DNA of 48,229 nucleotides from an uncultured Muribaculaceae bacterium (GTDB taxonomy: Bacteria > Bacteroidota > Bacteroidia > Bacteroidales > Muribaculaceae): assembly GCA_947176745.1 (NCBI GenBank), contig CAMWRV010000018.1, forward strand, positions 1-48,229, in the 5' to 3' direction. Position numbers and translations under genes: made by a program. This document shows, piece after piece, positions 17,129 through 25,643 of this stretch. Position 1 is the stretch's first letter. Each line of letters opens with the position of its first letter. The notes beneath the pieces were generated by a model. That model was not told the origin of the DNA. It ran no database searches and saw only the letters and a program-made list of their open reading frames with translations.

Positions 17129-19366
17129 CTATCTTACAAACACTCTGCATCCGTCGACTATATAGACCCCAGAAGGAAGTCTTCGGATCTCATCGGCCGA
17201 CATATCATTCCCCACCAGAGTTCCTGATATGGAAATCACCCTGTGAGACCGCTGCGTATCAATGGCGTCAACAGAGGCATAACTTCCGTTAATCATCGCA
17301 AAACGACACCAACCGTCAGTAATATGATAAGTCTCCTCGTAACCTTCGGGGACATCGAGCATCGCGTTTTTATACACATAATCGATAAAAGCGGTTTCAT
17401 CAAGAGCAGGAGGCACTTCTCCGCCGCAAATCACATCGGTTATGCGAACGCTTCCGGAGAAGGCCTTTTCGGATATGGCTTCCACCTCGGGAGCGAAGTA
17501 TATTTTCTTGAGCATCTGCGCCTGATCGAAGCCGGCGACAGTGCGGCATCCGCCACTGAAGCCGACGGTTTCCAGTCCTGACTGAAGAAACCAGCTGCCA
17601 TGCACCTGACGTCCGAGCATGAGGTTCTTTACCGGCGATCCGCCGAACACCCCCATGCCGCTCAGAGAGAGCGATGCGTCACTGTCGGCAAGTATGAAAT
17701 TCTCGATCTCATCCAGACCGCCGAAAGCACTGGTGTCGATAAATGTCACATCCTTGCCTACGGTCACATCTGTCAGCTCCTTGCAATCCAGAAACGCGCA
17801 CCACTGTATCTGCTCCAGTCCGTCGGGTATGGTGACCTCGCGGAGTCTTGTGCAGGCAAACGACCATCCTCCGAGATATTCGAGCCCTTCAGTCAGATTG
17901 ACCGAAGTGATCGGACAGCCGTTGAAGGCATTGTCACCGATATATCTCACACCGTCGGGCAACCGGATATCGGAAAGATTCGGACAGTAACTGAACGCAT
18001 CCGCGCCGATATGTCCGACCGTAGAAGGCATCGCCACAGACACGAGAGCCTCACATTGCTGAAACGCCTTATCCTCTATACACTCCACTCCTTCGCCGAG
18101 AACGACTTTCTCGAGAGCAGACCGCTGCATCCAGTTCTTGGCAGTGCGGCAACCGCCGGCCAGTGTGAGTTCTCTTATTGATCCGTATCCGAAATACGAC
18201 ATCTCGCCAGTCCACTCCCTGCCGTTGTACACGATCTCCGGATCGGTAGCCGACAACACATACTCGCCGAATTCAAGATCCTCACAGCCGTCGGCGAAAG
18301 TCAGACTTCTGAGACCGTAAAGCGATGTCAGCGCTCCTTTCTCGATAAGCGTCACAGTAGAAGGAATTGTCAGTTCGGCAAGCTGGTCACAAAGGGTAAT
18401 TGCCCCCTCCCCTATCGTCTGCAGTCCTTCATGAAGAGTAACCCTCTGAAGAGCGTAGCAGCACCAGTTCAGTCCGTCGAGACGTGTGCATCCGCCCCCG
18501 GTGGCAGCCTCTTCGAGCGCAAAACCGTCGAATGAAAGGGCATGCGACAGATCACGGCCTATATACAGGCTTCTGACAGGAACCATATAGAAAGGATCTC
18601 CATCCATCACAAGCGGAGAATCAGAATCCGCGATCACGAGCTCATCCATGGTGACATAACTGTTGTATGCGAACGCGTCGCGCCCGAGATATTCGACCGA
18701 CGGAGGCACCGACAGGCGACTCAGCGAAGCAAACTGGAACGCGCCGGCGCCGATGCGTTTCAGAGAAGCCGGAAGTTCAAGCGATACGATGCAGTTCTGC
18801 CCGCTGAACGCATACTCTCCGATCTCTTCAAGACCGTCTGGAAGCGTCACGTCTGCCAGACTCCAGCAATTGGCAAAAAGATTGTCGGGAATGACCTTCA
18901 CGCCCTCGCCTATGACGACCGAAACAAGACTGCCGTTCCCCTGAAACGCCCCATAGCCAAGAGTCTCCACCGTTCCGGGAATCTCGATGGAAACCAGACC
19001 TGCGTTATCGAAAGCATAGTCTGAAATAGTTCTGACAGATGACGGAATAGAGACGGAAGTCATGTTATAGCACCCACAGAAAGCCTGCTGTCCGATAAAA
19101 GTCACGGTATTCGGGATATCCACAGATGACACCGCCGACCAGTTGAACGCCCAGTCACCTATGCCGGATACAGGATAAGACACGTCCTCGTACCGTACAG
19201 ACTCCGGAATGATGATATCACCCTCGGCATCACTGTTATAACCGACGCAGACAACGCCATCCTCCAACAGGTAATTCAGTCCTTCATACGAGAATTCCTG
19301 CGCATAAGAATATGCAGACAAAAGCACACCAGTCGCAAGAGTCAGCAGATAAGGAAATCTATTCAT
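17129..19366 (-). CDS. BspA-like leucine-rich repeat (LRR_5) secreted protein
   Basis: A 745-residue protein. The start at 19366 (MNRFPYLLTLATGVLLSAYSYAQ) gives a clean signal peptide; a frame continuing 77 codons upstream has no such feature. Nearly all the rest consists of BspA/TpLRR repeats of about 23 residues, with cores such as ...IGEYAFSG...LVSLELPASLKRIGAGAFQ. These proteins are surface or secreted and often mediate adhesion. The C terminus (LPSGVYIVDGCRVFVR) resembles the last strand of a type 9 sorting-like tail, but is very short. It lies 39 bases upstream of the esterase gene on the same strand, so co-transcription is possible. A recombination-prone internal repeat structure is expected. 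Confidence 0.9.
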   Translation of the reverse strand: MNRFPYLLTLATGVLLSAYSYAQEFSYEGLNYLLEDGVVCVGYNSDAEGDIIIPESVRYEDVSYPVSGIGDWAFNWSAVSSVDIPNTVTFIGQQAFCGCYNMTSVSIPSSVRTISDYAFDNAGLVSIEIPGTVETLGYGAFQGNGSLVSVVIGEGVKVIPDNLFANCWSLADVTLPDGLEEIGEYAFSGQNCIVSLELPASLKRIGAGAFQFASLSRLSVPPSVEYLGRDAFAYNSYVTMDELVIADSDSPLVMDGDPFYMVPVRSLYIGRDLSHALSFDGFALEEAATGGGCTRLDGLNWCCYALQRVTLHEGLQTIGEGAITLCDQLAELTIPSTVTLIEKGALTSLYGLRSLTFADGCEDLEFGEYVLSATDPEIVYNGREWTGEMSYFGYGSIRELTLAGGCRTAKNWMQRSALEKVVLGEGVECIEDKAFQQCEALVSVAMPSTVGHIGADAFSYCPNLSDIRLPDGVRYIGDNAFNGCPITSVNLTEGLEYLGGWSFACTRLREVTIPDGLEQIQWCAFLDCKELTDVTVGKDVTFIDTSAFGGLDEIENFILADSDASLSLSGMGVFGGSPVKNLMLGRQVHGSWFLQSGLETVGFSGGCRTVAGFDQAQMLKKIYFAPEVEAISEKAFSGSVRITDVICGGEVPPALDETAFIDYVYKNAMLDVPEGYEETYHITDGWCRFAMINGSYASVDAIDTQRSHRVISISGTLVGNDMSADEIRRLPSGVYIVDGCRVFVR

Positions 19367-19481
19367 AGTACGAAATGTTAGTGAAACTCGGTTAAAATTA
19401 ATAAAATTTCTCGAATAAATGAGAGAAAATTGCACAAAACACCTATAATAATCAGTTTTCAGAACATATTCACTAAAACGC

Positions 19482-19512
19482 TCTGAAAAATGCGGATTTT
19501 TTATTAATTTTG
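19482..19512 (+). promoter_or_regulatory. Promoter of the trpS operon
   Basis: TCTG (19482-19485, one mismatch to TTTG), 19 nt, then TAATTTTG (19505-19512). The leader to the trpS ATG would be about 87 nt. No T-box or attenuator was evident. Confidence 0.65.
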
Positions 19513-19605
19513 TACTTTGACCGTGTGCGCCACACATCCGTTTCACAGCAGACCACGGTGAGAGGGCGCACACGATACGTTCCACCCAGCAATGCACTCA
19601 TCGAA

Positions 19606-20727
19606 ATGAACGAAAACACCACACCCGGCACCGCACGCGGACGCGACGGCAAAAAAATAGTACTCAGCGGCATACGCGCCACTGGCAACCTTCATCTCGG
19701 CAACTACTACGGAGCTCTCAGCAAATTCGTCAGAATGCAGGACGACTATGACTGCCGCTACTTTGTGGCCGATCTCCACGCGCTGACCACGCATCCTGAC
19801 CCCAAGATGCTGCATGAGAATGTGAAGCAGATTCTCGCCGAATATCTCGCGGCCGGACTCGACCCTGACAAAAACACGATATACGTACAGAGCGACGTGC
19901 CGGAGATTGCCGAGATGTATCTGCTCTTGAACATGCATGTGGGTATCGGCGAACTGATGCGCACCGCCTCGTTCAAAGACAAAGCCCGCAAGGCTCTCGG
20001 CATTTCCTCTCCCGCCGCCGGCGAAGGAGAGAGCGCAGACGACGACGAGGGGATCGAGAAGCAGATAATAGGCAACCAGACCAACCAGCGTGTCAACGCC
20101 GGACTCCTGACTTACCCCACGCTCATGGCAGTCGACATCCTCATACACCATGCCGACCTCGTGCCTGTCGGCAAAGACCAGGAGCAGCACCTTGAGCTGA
20201 CCCGCCGCTTCGCACGCCGTTTCAACTCATTCTACAAGACTCCATATTTCGGCGAACCGGTGAACTTCAACTTCGGATCGCAGTCAGTAAAGGTTCCTGG
20301 ACTCGACGGTTCGGGCAAGATGGGCAAGAGCGAGGGAAACTGCATATATCTGATAGATGACGAAAAGACTCTCCGCAAGAAAGTGATGCGAGCTGTCACC
20401 GACGAAGGCCCGAAAGAACCGGGACAGGAAGTCTCAGAGCCGATACGCAATCTGTTCACCCTCATGGAACTCGTATCGGAACCCGCGACTCTTCAGCACT
20501 TCAAGGACGCGTATGCCGACTGCTCCATACGCTACGGCGATCTGAAAAAGCAGCTTGCCGAAGACATACTCAAGGTCACGCTTCCGATCAGGGAACGCAT
20601 ACTCGACATCCGCGACAACGACGAATATCTGTCGCGCGTTGTGCGTCAGGGTGCCGAACGAGCCCGCGAGGCAGCCTCGGCCACACTCGCCGACGTGCGC
20701 CGCATCATGGGTATCCGCAGGTTCTAA
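19606..20727 (+). CDS. trpS: tryptophanyl-tRNA synthetase
   Basis: A 373-residue class I synthetase that charges tRNA-Trp. The start at 19606 (MNENTTPGTARGRDGKK) is chosen because the frame upstream overlaps the predicted promoter. The HIGH-like motif is GNLHLGNYYG (about 27-36) and the KMSKS-like motif is GKMGKS (about 238-243). An acidic insertion with a run of Asp/Glu (ESADDDEGIE, about 142-152) is seen in Bacteroidetes members. It is the first gene of an operon; the next gene starts three bases after its stop. Confidence 0.96.
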   Translation: MNENTTPGTARGRDGKKIVLSGIRATGNLHLGNYYGALSKFVRMQDDYDCRYFVADLHALTTHPDPKMLHENVKQILAEYLAAGLDPDKNTIYVQSDVPEIAEMYLLLNMHVGIGELMRTASFKDKARKALGISSPAAGEGESADDDEGIEKQIIGNQTNQRVNAGLLTYPTLMAVDILIHHADLVPVGKDQEQHLELTRRFARRFNSFYKTPYFGEPVNFNFGSQSVKVPGLDGSGKMGKSEGNCIYLIDDEKTLRKKVMRAVTDEGPKEPGQEVSEPIRNLFTLMELVSEPATLQHFKDAYADCSIRYGDLKKQLAEDILKVTLPIRERILDIRDNDEYLSRVVRQGAERAREAASATLADVRRIMGIRRF

Positions 20728-20730
20728 GAG

Positions 20731-21960
20731 ATGATTCTGAACTGGATCTGGATAGCGTTTCTTGTCATCGCATTCCTGATGGCCGCCGGGCGCACTATCA
20801 TCGACGGTGACTTTCAGGTGTGGAGCGATGTCATGAACGCATCGTTCGATCAGGCGGCTTTCGCATTCGAGATCTCGATCGGACTGACCGGAGTGCTGAC
20901 GCTCTGGCTCGGCATCATGAAAATCGGAGAAAAGGGAGGCGTGATCGAGTTTTTCGGTCGCCTTATCAGCCCGTTTTTCTCACGTCTGTTTCCCGGCATA
21001 CCGAAAGGGCATCCCGCCATGGGGGCGATATTCATGAATATATCGGCCAACATGCTCGGGCTTGACAATGCCGCCACCCCGATGGGACTCCGCGCCATGC
21101 AGGAGATGCAGAAGCTCAATCCGAAGAAAGACACCGCGACCGACGCGATGATCATGTTTCTTGTGCTCAACAGTTCAGGGCTCTGCCTTGTGCCGATCAG
21201 TATAATGATGTACAGGGCGCAGGGGGGAGCCGCGAATCCGACCGACATATTCATACCAATACTGATAGCCACAGCAGTGGCCACGCTTGTCGGACTCGGA
21301 GCTCTCTGCCTCAGGCAGCGCATACGCATGGACAGAGTGATATGGAGCTGGCTTGCGGGCATAGCCGCGTTTGTGGTGGCTGTGACATGGTTTTTCTCAC
21401 GTCTTCCCGCCGAGAAGGTTCAGGTCTACAGCACATTCGCCGCCAACGTCATACTCTTCTGCGTGATCATCGCCTTCATCGCTGCCGGAGTCAGGAAACA
21501 TCTGCGCGTCTACGATGTTTTTATAGAAGGAGCCAAAGAGGGATTCCGGACTGCAGTCATGATCATACCCTATCTTGTCGCGATACTTGTGGCAATCGGG
21601 ATGTTCCGCGCCTCGGGCGCACTCGACATATTCACCACATGGGTGGAACGCCTTGTCAGCGGACTGGGGTTCGACTCACAATGGGTCGGGGCACTCCCCA
21701 CAATGCTTATGAAACCGCTGAGCGGCAGCGGCAGTTGCGCCATGATGCTCGATGTCATGAAAGCCAACGGTCCCGACGCATTCGTCAGCAAACTTGCGGC
21801 GGCAGTGCGGGGATCGACCGACACGACATTCTATATTCTTGCCGTGTACTTCGGATCGGTCGGAGTGTCAAAAACCCGCTATGCCGCAGGATACGCCCTT
21901 CTGGCTGATATAACCGGCGCGATCGCCGCCACACTCGTGGCATACTATTTTTTCATATAA
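20731..21960 (+). CDS. SpmA-SpmB fusion, nucleoside-recognition (Gate) membrane protein
   Basis: A 409-residue inner-membrane protein with about 9-10 hydrophobic segments. It contains two Gate (nucleoside recognition) domains, one in each half: the first includes GIMKIGEKGGVIEFFGRLISPFFSRLFPGIPKG and NMLGLDNAATPMGLRAM, the second includes EGAKEGFRTAVMIIPYLVAIL and the PLSGSGSCAMMLDVM loop. In spore formers SpmA and SpmB are separate genes; the fused form is widespread in non-sporulating Bacteroidetes, so the spore name is historical. Function is unknown, probably transport. It sits between trpS and sdaA with gaps of 3 and 14 bases, so a link to serine metabolism is conceivable. Confidence 0.88.
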   Translation: MILNWIWIAFLVIAFLMAAGRTIIDGDFQVWSDVMNASFDQAAFAFEISIGLTGVLTLWLGIMKIGEKGGVIEFFGRLISPFFSRLFPGIPKGHPAMGAIFMNISANMLGLDNAATPMGLRAMQEMQKLNPKKDTATDAMIMFLVLNSSGLCLVPISIMMYRAQGGAANPTDIFIPILIATAVATLVGLGALCLRQRIRMDRVIWSWLAGIAAFVVAVTWFFSRLPAEKVQVYSTFAANVILFCVIIAFIAAGVRKHLRVYDVFIEGAKEGFRTAVMIIPYLVAILVAIGMFRASGALDIFTTWVERLVSGLGFDSQWVGALPTMLMKPLSGSGSCAMMLDVMKANGPDAFVSKLAAAVRGSTDTTFYILAVYFGSVGVSKTRYAAGYALLADITGAIAATLVAYYFFI

Positions 21961-21974
21961 ATAAGCGAGAAGCA

Positions 21975-23183
21975 ATGAAATCAATCAGGGAACTCTACAG
22001 GATCGGCACCGGGCCGTCGTCATCACACACCATGGGTCCGCGCAAGGCGGCCGAGATGTTTCTCGCCGGCCACGCCGGCGCCAAGGGCTTTGAAGTGACT
22101 CTCTATGGGAGTCTGGCCGCCACAGGCAAGGGTCATATGACCGACGAGGCCATAATTGACGTGCTTTCGCACGCCAACGTACCGGTCAACATCGTGTGGA
22201 AACCGGAAGTATTTCTCCCCTACCACCCCAACGGCATGAAATTCGCCGCTCTCAATTCCGCAGGATTTCCCGAAGATGAATGGACGGTCTATTCGGTCGG
22301 GGGTGGCGCACTTGAATATGAAGGAATGCCACATGAGGGAAGCGGAGAGATCTACACAATGAACTCCATGACCGAGATCAAGAACTACTGCGAACGCACC
22401 GGACACTGCTACTGGGAATATGTGGAGCACTGCGAGGGAACCGGCATCTATGATTTCCTTCGCGAGGTGTGGGAAGCGATGAAAGCATCGGTCGAACGCG
22501 GCATCAACAGAGAGGGGAGACTTCCCGGCCCGCTGAATCTTAAAAGAAAAGCCCTGACATACTATGTCAAGGCCGGAGGCTACCGAGACAATCTGAAGAG
22601 CCGCGGTCTGGTGTTCGCTTATGCTCTCGCTGTGAGCGAGGAAAATGCATCTGGCGGCGTGATAGTCACCGCCCCGACATGCGGTTCAAGCGGCGTTGTA
22701 CCCGGAGTGCTCTATCATCTCTGGAAAAGCCGCAACTTCTCCGAAGACCAGATGCTTCACGCCCTCGCCACCGCAGGTCTCTTCGGAAACATCGTCAAGC
22801 ACAACGCCAGCATCTCGGGAGCGGATGTGGGCTGTCAGGGAGAAGTCGGAGTGGCATGCGCCATGGCGGCGGCCGCCGCAAGCCAGCTCTTCGGAGGGAG
22901 CCCCGCACAGATCGAATATGCCGCCGAGATGGGACTCGAACACCACTTGGGCATGACATGCGACCCGGTGTGCGGACTGGTTCAGATACCCTGTATAGAA
23001 CGCAACGCATATGCGGCCGCCCGCGCTCTCGACGCCAATATATACGCCAGTTTCACCGACGGCGTGCACCGTGTCAGCTTCGACAAACTGGTCAAAGTGA
23101 TGAAAGAGACCGGCCACGACCTGCCCTCTCTCTATAAGGAGACAGGTACAGGCGGTCTGGCCAAAGACTACGAGCAGATGTGA
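21975..23183 (+). CDS. sdaA: L-serine ammonia-lyase (iron-sulfur dependent)
   Basis: A 402-residue single-chain L-serine dehydratase producing pyruvate and ammonium. The beta domain begins SIRELYRIGTGPSSSHTMGPRKAAE. The alpha domain contains the TAPTCGSSGVVPGVL segment and cysteines for a [4Fe-4S] cluster: TCGSSG, DVGCQGEVGVACAMAAAAAS and MTCDPVCGLVQIPC. The enzyme is oxygen-sensitive, consistent with an anaerobe. It ends only two bases from the stop of the convergent minus-strand peptide gene, with no terminator between them. Confidence 0.96.
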   Translation: MKSIRELYRIGTGPSSSHTMGPRKAAEMFLAGHAGAKGFEVTLYGSLAATGKGHMTDEAIIDVLSHANVPVNIVWKPEVFLPYHPNGMKFAALNSAGFPEDEWTVYSVGGGALEYEGMPHEGSGEIYTMNSMTEIKNYCERTGHCYWEYVEHCEGTGIYDFLREVWEAMKASVERGINREGRLPGPLNLKRKALTYYVKAGGYRDNLKSRGLVFAYALAVSEENASGGVIVTAPTCGSSGVVPGVLYHLWKSRNFSEDQMLHALATAGLFGNIVKHNASISGADVGCQGEVGVACAMAAAAASQLFGGSPAQIEYAAEMGLEHHLGMTCDPVCGLVQIPCIERNAYAAARALDANIYASFTDGVHRVSFDKLVKVMKETGHDLPSLYKETGTGGLAKDYEQM

Positions 23184-23185
23184 CA

Positions 23186-23335
23186 CTACCGCTTCTGCTC
23201 CGCCAGTTTCCCGGGAGTGAGAACAGTATGCTTATCACTGAATTTAAGAGCATTAAGTTCAGACGGATCAAGCTTGCGTGCGCCTTTCAGTCCCGGGCTT
23301 CCAAGGTCCGGCATGGGAATCTGCAAAGGTTTCAT
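23186..23335 (-). CDS. 49-residue peptide coupled to the C39-like/VKOR gene
   Basis: The frame is ATG at 23335 to TAG at 23186, below usual ORF cut-offs. Its ATG overlaps the TAA stop of the upstream VKOR gene (TAATG), so it is probably translated by re-initiation. The product starts MKPLQIPMPDLGSPG, continues with a basic stretch GLKGARKLD, then SELNALKFSDKHTVLTPGK and ends LAEQKR. It is hydrophilic, has no signal peptide, no membrane segment, no Gly-Gly cleavage site and no Cys, Trp or Tyr. The family is not recognised. Its place behind a peptidase-C39-like/VKOR membrane protein and a thioredoxin suggests either a substrate peptide (leader-type precursor) or a small partner; this is inference. 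Confidence 0.68.
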   Translation of the reverse strand: MKPLQIPMPDLGSPGLKGARKLDPSELNALKFSDKHTVLTPGKLAEQKR

Positions 23336-24354
23336 TATCTTTTCAATTTATTCATCATCGGAATTATTCTGTTCAGTCCGAGCAGAACAAATCCATAGAC
23401 GGCGACGAGTACAAAAAAGCCCGGTTTCAGAGGGAAGACATCCTTCAGCCATCCCCCCGCGAGATAGCTGAAAAACAGAAGCCAGAGCGTGCACTGCACA
23501 CTCACACAGAGCGTGCACCAGGCTTTTGCCCTGAATTTCTGATACCAGATGCTCCATAGCGTAAAAGGAAGACAGCACACATTGCATGCCGCCACATAGA
23601 TTATAGAACCGGGAAACATCAGTATGGAGAGGAGGCTTACCGAAAAATACGTAAGTCCGACCTCGCTCCAGCTGAAAATGCCGAAAAAACTTGACGCCCC
23701 GGTCTCAAGCACAGTGTCGCATCCCTCCTTCTGCAGCACTCCGCACACTTTGTCGGCAAACCGGCTTTTGATCCGCAGCGATTTGCGCACCAGCATAAAC
23801 GATAACGCCAGCCCGCAGCAATTCAGAATCACCGCGAATATGGCCGGAACACTGCGCCATATGCCCTGCGTGACAAACAGCCACACAAAGAGAGCTGCAG
23901 CAAGGATGACAAACAGAATCCTCTTGACCTTTCCGAAAAGCTGGAACCGGGCATGCGAGGCATAATCGGGTTCCGCTGCCGAAGGAGAAGGAAAAGCAAG
24001 AAACACATTGCCGTCGCATACCTCGCAGAATTCACGCAGCGACATCGTCTCCGCCACGCCACGGGTCAGATAACTGACCTTATCACCGTCAGTCGACGTC
24101 ACGATCAGAAAACCCTGCGGAGTGTGCGCAAGAAACGGAGGTGTCAGCGCCTTTATCTCCGAACGGTCCGACAGAAAGAGCCCCAGACTCGACACACCAT
24201 ACTCGTCGAGGAGCTTGCCCAGCCCGAACAGAGATTTGAACGGCATTGCCTCAAAGCGCCTTGTCGTATAGTCGGGGGTATGCGGCACACCCAGTGCGCC
24301 GAGAAAATCCGACAATATGAAATTTGACTCCCCATCCATCAGCATCAATGTCAT
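23335..24354 (-). CDS. Membrane protein with degenerate C39-peptidase-like domain and VKOR domain
   Basis: A 339-residue protein. Residues 1-130 resemble a C39 peptidase in order of elements (FLGALGVPH, LFGLGKLLDEYGV, PPFLAH...FLIVTSTDGDKVSYL, SLREFCEVCDGNVFLAF) but the catalytic Cys near the N terminus is absent, so it is probably non-catalytic. Residues about 145-330 form a multi-pass membrane domain of the vitamin K epoxide reductase family: loop cysteines Cys204 and Cys212, the FSWSEVGLTYF helix, and the CXXC redox site Cys280-Cys283 in AWCTLC. VKOR proteins re-oxidise thioredoxin-like partners for disulfide formation. Its ATG overlaps the upstream thioredoxin stop (ATGA) and its stop overlaps the peptide start (TAATG). 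Confidence 0.85.
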   Translation of the reverse strand: MTLMLMDGESNFILSDFLGALGVPHTPDYTTRRFEAMPFKSLFGLGKLLDEYGVSSLGLFLSDRSEIKALTPPFLAHTPQGFLIVTSTDGDKVSYLTRGVAETMSLREFCEVCDGNVFLAFPSPSAAEPDYASHARFQLFGKVKRILFVILAAALFVWLFVTQGIWRSVPAIFAVILNCCGLALSFMLVRKSLRIKSRFADKVCGVLQKEGCDTVLETGASSFFGIFSWSEVGLTYFSVSLLSILMFPGSIIYVAACNVCCLPFTLWSIWYQKFRAKAWCTLCVSVQCTLWLLFFSYLAGGWLKDVFPLKPGFFVLVAVYGFVLLGLNRIIPMMNKLKR

Positions 24355-24647
24355 TTCATGGCTTTCTCTATCTGAGAAAGAAGCAGATCACCCTCCATCT
24401 CGCCGCTCTGACGCCACACCTCACGGCCGTCGCGATACACGATGAACGTAGGAACTGACTGCACATCGGCTTCCTGCGAAGCCTCCTGATTGGCATCTAT
24501 GTCAAGCTGGACGATTTCGGCCTTCTGCCCGACAAGTTCCTTTACCTGAGCGACCACCGGCATCATGCGCTGGCAATGAGGACACCATGTGGCAAAAAAC
24601 TCGACGACTGTAACCTTGCTGCTGTTTATAAGATCAGTGTAATTCAT
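24351..24647 (-). CDS. Thioredoxin-fold protein with CPHC active site
   Basis: A 98-residue single-domain thioredoxin without a signal peptide. The active site is WCPHC (Cys22, Cys25), the dipeptide of DsbA rather than the CGPC of housekeeping thioredoxin, suggesting a more oxidising redox potential. The cis-proline segment is SVPTF (Pro near residue 67). It is the first gene of the overlapping operon with the C39-like/VKOR protein, and is the natural redox partner of the VKOR CXXC, although it would need to act on the cytoplasmic side unless exported by another route. An imperfect AGTGATA repeat lies just upstream. Confidence 0.93.
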   Translation of the reverse strand: MNYTDLINSSKVTVVEFFATWCPHCQRMMPVVAQVKELVGQKAEIVQLDIDANQEASQEADVQSVPTFIVYRDGREVWRQSGEMEGDLLLSQIEKAMK

Positions 24648-24654
24648 AGTGATA

Positions 24655-24696
24655 AGTGATAAGTGATGAATGACAAGTGATGAGTGCCGGGGGGCA
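24655..24696. repeat. Imperfect AGTGATA/AGTGATG tandem repeat
   Basis: About five degenerate copies of a 7-8 base unit (AGTGATA, AGTGATG, AATGACA) run from the base after the thioredoxin ATG region upstream. This places the array in the leader of the thioredoxin/VKOR operon, where copy-number change could alter translation. Simple-sequence origin is likely. Confidence 0.6.
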
Positions 24697-24741
24697 CCCC
24701 GATTCCTACGAACGCCGAGAGGCTTAAGACAACACCGACTG

Positions 24742-25284
24742 TCAGATTCCCTTGTCGACGTTGTAGACCTCGGTCAGCATCTCGCGGAGATCGCGCGTGT
24801 CTTTGAGATCCACATTTCCATGAGTCATAAGCATCATCTCCACACCCGACTGCTCCGCACTGTAGGGAGGCTGGACATAGTTTATATCCTCACGCATGCG
24901 GAAACCGTTTTTTTCATAGAACGCGATTCTGCGTCTCGCCTCCTCGGTTTCAGGCTTCTCGACTTCGATGAGCACATCCTGCCCTGCGATGTCAAACAGA
25001 TGAGACAGCATGCTCCGACCGATGTTTTTCGACCTGTGCGCCGGATCTACCGCGAAATGCTCGATATAAACGTAGCCTTTGAATACCCAGTAGGTCAGAA
25101 AGCCAAGAAAATCATCACCTCCGTCATCATAGACGAAACCTTTGAATTTCCCACCTTTTTCCTTTACGAAAGAGGCCACATGTTCGGCACTTTTGTATAT
25201 TCTCCGCTCGTCAGCGGGAAAACTCGCGTTATAAAGTTTAAGAAATGAAGGATAGTCCTTCACGTCAAGATCTCTGAATTCCAT
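24742..25284 (-). CDS. GNAT family N-acetyltransferase
   Basis: A 180-residue acyl-CoA-dependent acetyltransferase. The GNAT core is visible: IEHFAVDPAHRSKNIGRSMLSHL contains motif A with the acetyl-CoA pyrophosphate loop (Arg/Lys-x-x-Gly-Arg), followed by VLIEVEKPETEEARRRIAFYEKNGFRMRE, the usual motif B with FYEKNGF. The substrate is unknown. The gene lies 72 bases from the SemiSWEET gene and about 95 bases from the thioredoxin gene on the same strand, so it may belong to a longer minus-strand transcript. Confidence 0.9.
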   Translation of the reverse strand: MEFRDLDVKDYPSFLKLYNASFPADERRIYKSAEHVASFVKEKGGKFKGFVYDDGGDDFLGFLTYWVFKGYVYIEHFAVDPAHRSKNIGRSMLSHLFDIAGQDVLIEVEKPETEEARRRIAFYEKNGFRMREDINYVQPPYSAEQSGVEMMLMTHGNVDLKDTRDLREMLTEVYNVDKGI

Positions 25285-25356
25285 AATATAAAGTTTTACC
25301 CGGCACGCTCGGCCGGCTTCTTACAAGAAAACGACCGAAGTCAGGATAAAGTTTGG

Positions 25357-25632
25357 TCATCCGTTTTTCCGGCGGCGGTCGTTACGGAGCTTGATCACCG
25401 TGATCACCACACAGCATACAGTCGTGATGACGTTGGTAATGACAAGCGGCACATTGCCGGTCAGTATTCCCTGCAGAATAAAGAAAAAACCGCCGAATCC
25501 CATCAGCAGGAAAGTGGGGAGCGCGATGCCGTCGGTATCGCGTGTGCGTATGGTGTAGACCGCCTGCGGCAGATAGCCGCAGACCATGCATATCGCGGCC
25601 AGATAGCCGACTATAGTCAATATTGTATCCAT
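25357..25632 (-). CDS. SemiSWEET family sugar transporter
   Basis: A 91-residue membrane protein with three hydrophobic helices. The start at 25632 (MDTILTIVGYLAAICMVCGYLPQ) puts the ATG 12 bases after a TAAATTTG box; a longer frame upstream is not coherent. The PQ motif in GYLPQAVYTIRTRDTDGIALPTF and the VPLVITNVITT segment are typical. Bacterial SemiSWEETs are dimeric sugar uniporters. The basic tail RNDRRRKNG would sit in the cytoplasm. Confidence 0.9.
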   Translation of the reverse strand: MDTILTIVGYLAAICMVCGYLPQAVYTIRTRDTDGIALPTFLLMGFGGFFFILQGILTGNVPLVITNVITTVCCVVITVIKLRNDRRRKNG

Positions 25633-25643
25633 AAGTAAGTGTC

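Noticed and set aside
19367..19597. 77-residue N-terminal extension of the LRR protein
   Set aside because: It would bury the clear signal peptide and overlap the divergent trpS promoter region.
23335..24354. Active C39 peptidase
   Set aside because: The N-terminal Cys of the catalytic triad is missing, so only the fold, not activity, is supported.
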